From assembly GCA_046543175.1 (NCBI GenBank), contig JBKGZY010000148.1, forward strand, positions 1-6,563: a DNA stretch of 6,563 bases. Reading direction: 5' to 3'. The stretch comes from Dichotomicrobium sp046543175. GTDB taxonomy: Bacteria; Pseudomonadota; Alphaproteobacteria; Rhizobiales; Rhodomicrobiaceae. This document shows, one piece after another, positions 5,723-6,563 of this stretch (position 1 is its first letter; each line of letters starts with the position of its first letter). The position numbers and the translations under genes are program-made. The notes below the pieces were generated by a model that saw only the letters and a program-made list of their open reading frames with translations, was not told where the DNA came from and ran no database searches.

Positions 5723-5932
5723 GGGGGCGAACTAGGCTCGACGAGGGTGTAAAGGACGGACTTTCGCCCGGCATGGTACCGCCGTTACAGGGCCGAAACA
5801 GTAGTTGCGAACGACAACTATGCTCCGGCTGCTCAGGCTGCGTAACGCAGCTTAAGCACCGAAATCGAAGTCCTGGGCGGTAAGCACGCTCAGGCGCGGT
5901 CCGGAGGGCACCGGGCAACAGAAGCCCTCCAC
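5723..5932 (+). ncRNA. ssrA: tmRNA coding piece with the tag reading frame
   Basis: This is the mRNA-like half. It starts GGGGGCGAAC, the conserved tmRNA 5' end. A structured PK1-like region follows (TTTCG/CGAAA, 5762-5766 with 5794-5798). Next comes TAGTT and the resume codon GCG at 5807. The tag frame 5807-5845 encodes ANDNYAPAAQAA and ends in TAA. The stop codon is the loop of a perfect hairpin, GCTGCG-taa-CGCAGC (5837-5851), as expected in tmRNA. Downstream are a stem CCTGGGC/GCTCAGG (5872-5878 with 5888-5894) and a 7-bp stem GGAGGGC/GCCCTCC (5903-5909 with 5924-5930). The 3' end is estimated just after the last stem. Confidence 0.9.
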
Positions 5933-5940
5933 TCTCGTCT

Positions 5941-5965
5941 GCGTGCCGGGGAGCACGTTCGTTTT
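5941..5965 (+). terminator. Possible ssrA terminator
   Basis: CGTGC (5942-5946) pairs with GCACG (5953-5957) across a 6-nt loop, with a possible G-T extension (5941 with 5958), followed by TTCGTTTT. This is a short stem with a broken T-tract. It lies between the tmRNA and sspB, so it may end ssrA transcription only partly and let sspB be read through. Confidence 0.4.
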
Positions 5966-5982
5966 CAGCCTGGTCCGATTAG

Positions 5983-6563
5983 ATGTCAGACGACGCATTC
6001 CGTTACGACATTCTTGCGCAGGAAGCCCTTCGCGGCGTGGTGCGCTCCGTTTTGCGCAGCGTGGAGAAACGGGGGCTTCCCGGCGATCATCATTTCGTCA
6101 TTACCTTCGACACCTCCGCGCCGGGCGTCTCCCTGTCCAAGCGCCTGCTGGACCGCTATCCCCAGGACATGACGATCGTCATCCAGTACCAGTTCTGGGG
6201 TTTGAAGGTGTACGAGAACGCCTTCGAGATCGGCCTGTCCTTCAACAATGTGCCGGAGACGCTGGTGATCCCGTTCCGGGCCATGACCAGCTTTCAGGAC
6301 CCCAGCGTCGGCTTCATGCTGCAATTCGCCGGGCCGGACCTGCCGGGCGAGACCGGCATGGCGGAACGCGCCGCCGCCGTGCCCATACCCGGTGAGGACG
6401 TTCCGGCGCCTGCGTCGTCGAAGCTGCCCAGCCCGGCCGAGCCGGCGCTTCCGGGGCCGGGCGAGACCGCCGTGCTCGGCGCGCGTCCGGCTGAAGAGGC
6501 GGGCGAGACCGAATCAGCGCCGGGTGCGGACAGCGACGGCGGCGAAGACTGGCAGGACAACGA
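5983..6563 (+). CDS. sspB: SspB, ClpXP adaptor for ssrA-tagged proteins (partial)
   Basis: Alpha-type SspB binds the tmRNA tag on cytoplasmic proteins and hands them to the ClpX unfoldase of ClpXP. The frame runs from ATG 5983 through the window edge, 193 codons with no stop; the C-terminus is missing. Residues about 1-117 form the folded substrate-binding domain. Recognisable segments are YDILAQEALRGVVRSVL (8-24), HHFVITFDT (36-44), GVSLSKRLLDRYPQDMTIVIQYQFW (48-72), FEIGLSFNNVPETLVIPF (81-98) and FQDPSVGFMLQF (104-115). From about 117 onward the chain is rich in Pro, Ala, Gly and Glu with no predicted fold: the flexible linker. The family ends in a short ClpX-binding peptide, which should lie just past the edge. 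No strong Shine-Dalgarno precedes the ATG. The start 40 nt after the tmRNA suggests a functional pair. Confidence 0.92.
   Translation, partial: MSDDAFRYDILAQEALRGVVRSVLRSVEKRGLPGDHHFVITFDTSAPGVSLSKRLLDRYPQDMTIVIQYQFWGLKVYENAFEIGLSFNNVPETLVIPFRAMTSFQDPSVGFMLQFAGPDLPGETGMAERAAAVPIPGEDVPAPASSKLPSPAEPALPGPGETAVLGARPAEEAGETESAPGADSDGGEDWQDN

Larger units (their letters stand above)
5585..5940 (+). ncRNA. ssrA: tmRNA, circularly permuted two-piece form
   Basis: tmRNA acts as alanyl-tRNA and mRNA to rescue stalled ribosomes and tags the unfinished protein for proteolysis. The order is permuted: the 3' acceptor half with encoded CCA comes first (to 5667), then a spacer, then the 5' coding half from 5723. 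The halves rejoin by a 7-bp acceptor stem, GGGGGCG (5723-5729) with CGCCTCC (5657-5663). The third pair is G-U, the alanine identity element. A second link joins GACGG (5755-5759) to CCGTC (5617-5621). This arrangement is established for alphaproteobacteria, where the precursor is cut into two RNAs. Outer ends are approximate; a perfect 6-bp hairpin (GTCAGC/GCTGAC, 5587-5601) may be leader or the start of the acceptor piece. The neighbouring sspB encodes the adaptor for the tag. Confidence 0.96.

Noticed and set aside
5601..5918. Minus-strand open frame of 105 codons
   Set aside because: It runs across the tmRNA gene, whose paired helices and tag frame account for the sequence.
5943..6395. 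Plus-strand frame of 150 codons and minus-strand frame at 5986-6324
   Set aside because: Both are shadows of sspB, whose own frame from 5983 gives a conserved protein.

Overview
The window is a 6.5 kb, high-GC stretch of chromosomal DNA from an alphaproteobacterium. Two features support that placement: a circularly permuted, two-piece tmRNA gene whose tag begins ANDNY, and an alpha-type SspB adaptor beside it. The Gln-Ala-Ala end of the tag resembles what I recall from the Bradyrhizobium/Rhodopseudomonas group, but I would not assign an order from that.

Left part (positions 11-4227, minus strand): a translation operon read right to left, rpmI (L35), rplT (L20), pheS and pheT (the alpha and beta subunits of phenylalanyl-tRNA synthetase). 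All four look intact. pheS and pheT are joined by an ATGA stop/start overlap. infC, which precedes rpmI in many bacteria, is not present. Upstream of rpmI lies a leader of about 165 nt that looks unusually structured: a terminator-like hairpin followed by U residues, with a competing pairing partner upstream, then a long interrupted stem, then a small hairpin beside the rpmI Shine-Dalgarno. This is a candidate cis-regulatory RNA.

Middle part (4228-5490): a divergent intergenic region with one promoter candidate on each strand, then two plus-strand genes for small exported proteins of unknown function. The first is 160 aa and has no cysteine in the mature part. The second is 99 aa with four cysteines in the mature part.

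Right part (about 5575-6563, plus strand): a tmRNA gene (ssrA) in the permuted order, with the acceptor piece (ending in an encoded CCA) first, a spacer, and then the coding piece with the tag reading frame A-ANDNYAPAAQAA. About 40 nt beyond it starts sspB, which is cut by the window edge after 193 codons. tmRNA tags proteins on stalled ribosomes, and alpha-type SspB delivers tagged proteins to the ClpXP protease, so the RNA that writes the tag and the adaptor that reads it are neighbours here. I see no mobile elements, CRISPR arrays, tRNAs or rRNAs. The most interesting items are the ssrA-sspB pairing, the structured rpmI leader, and the two unrecognised exported proteins.
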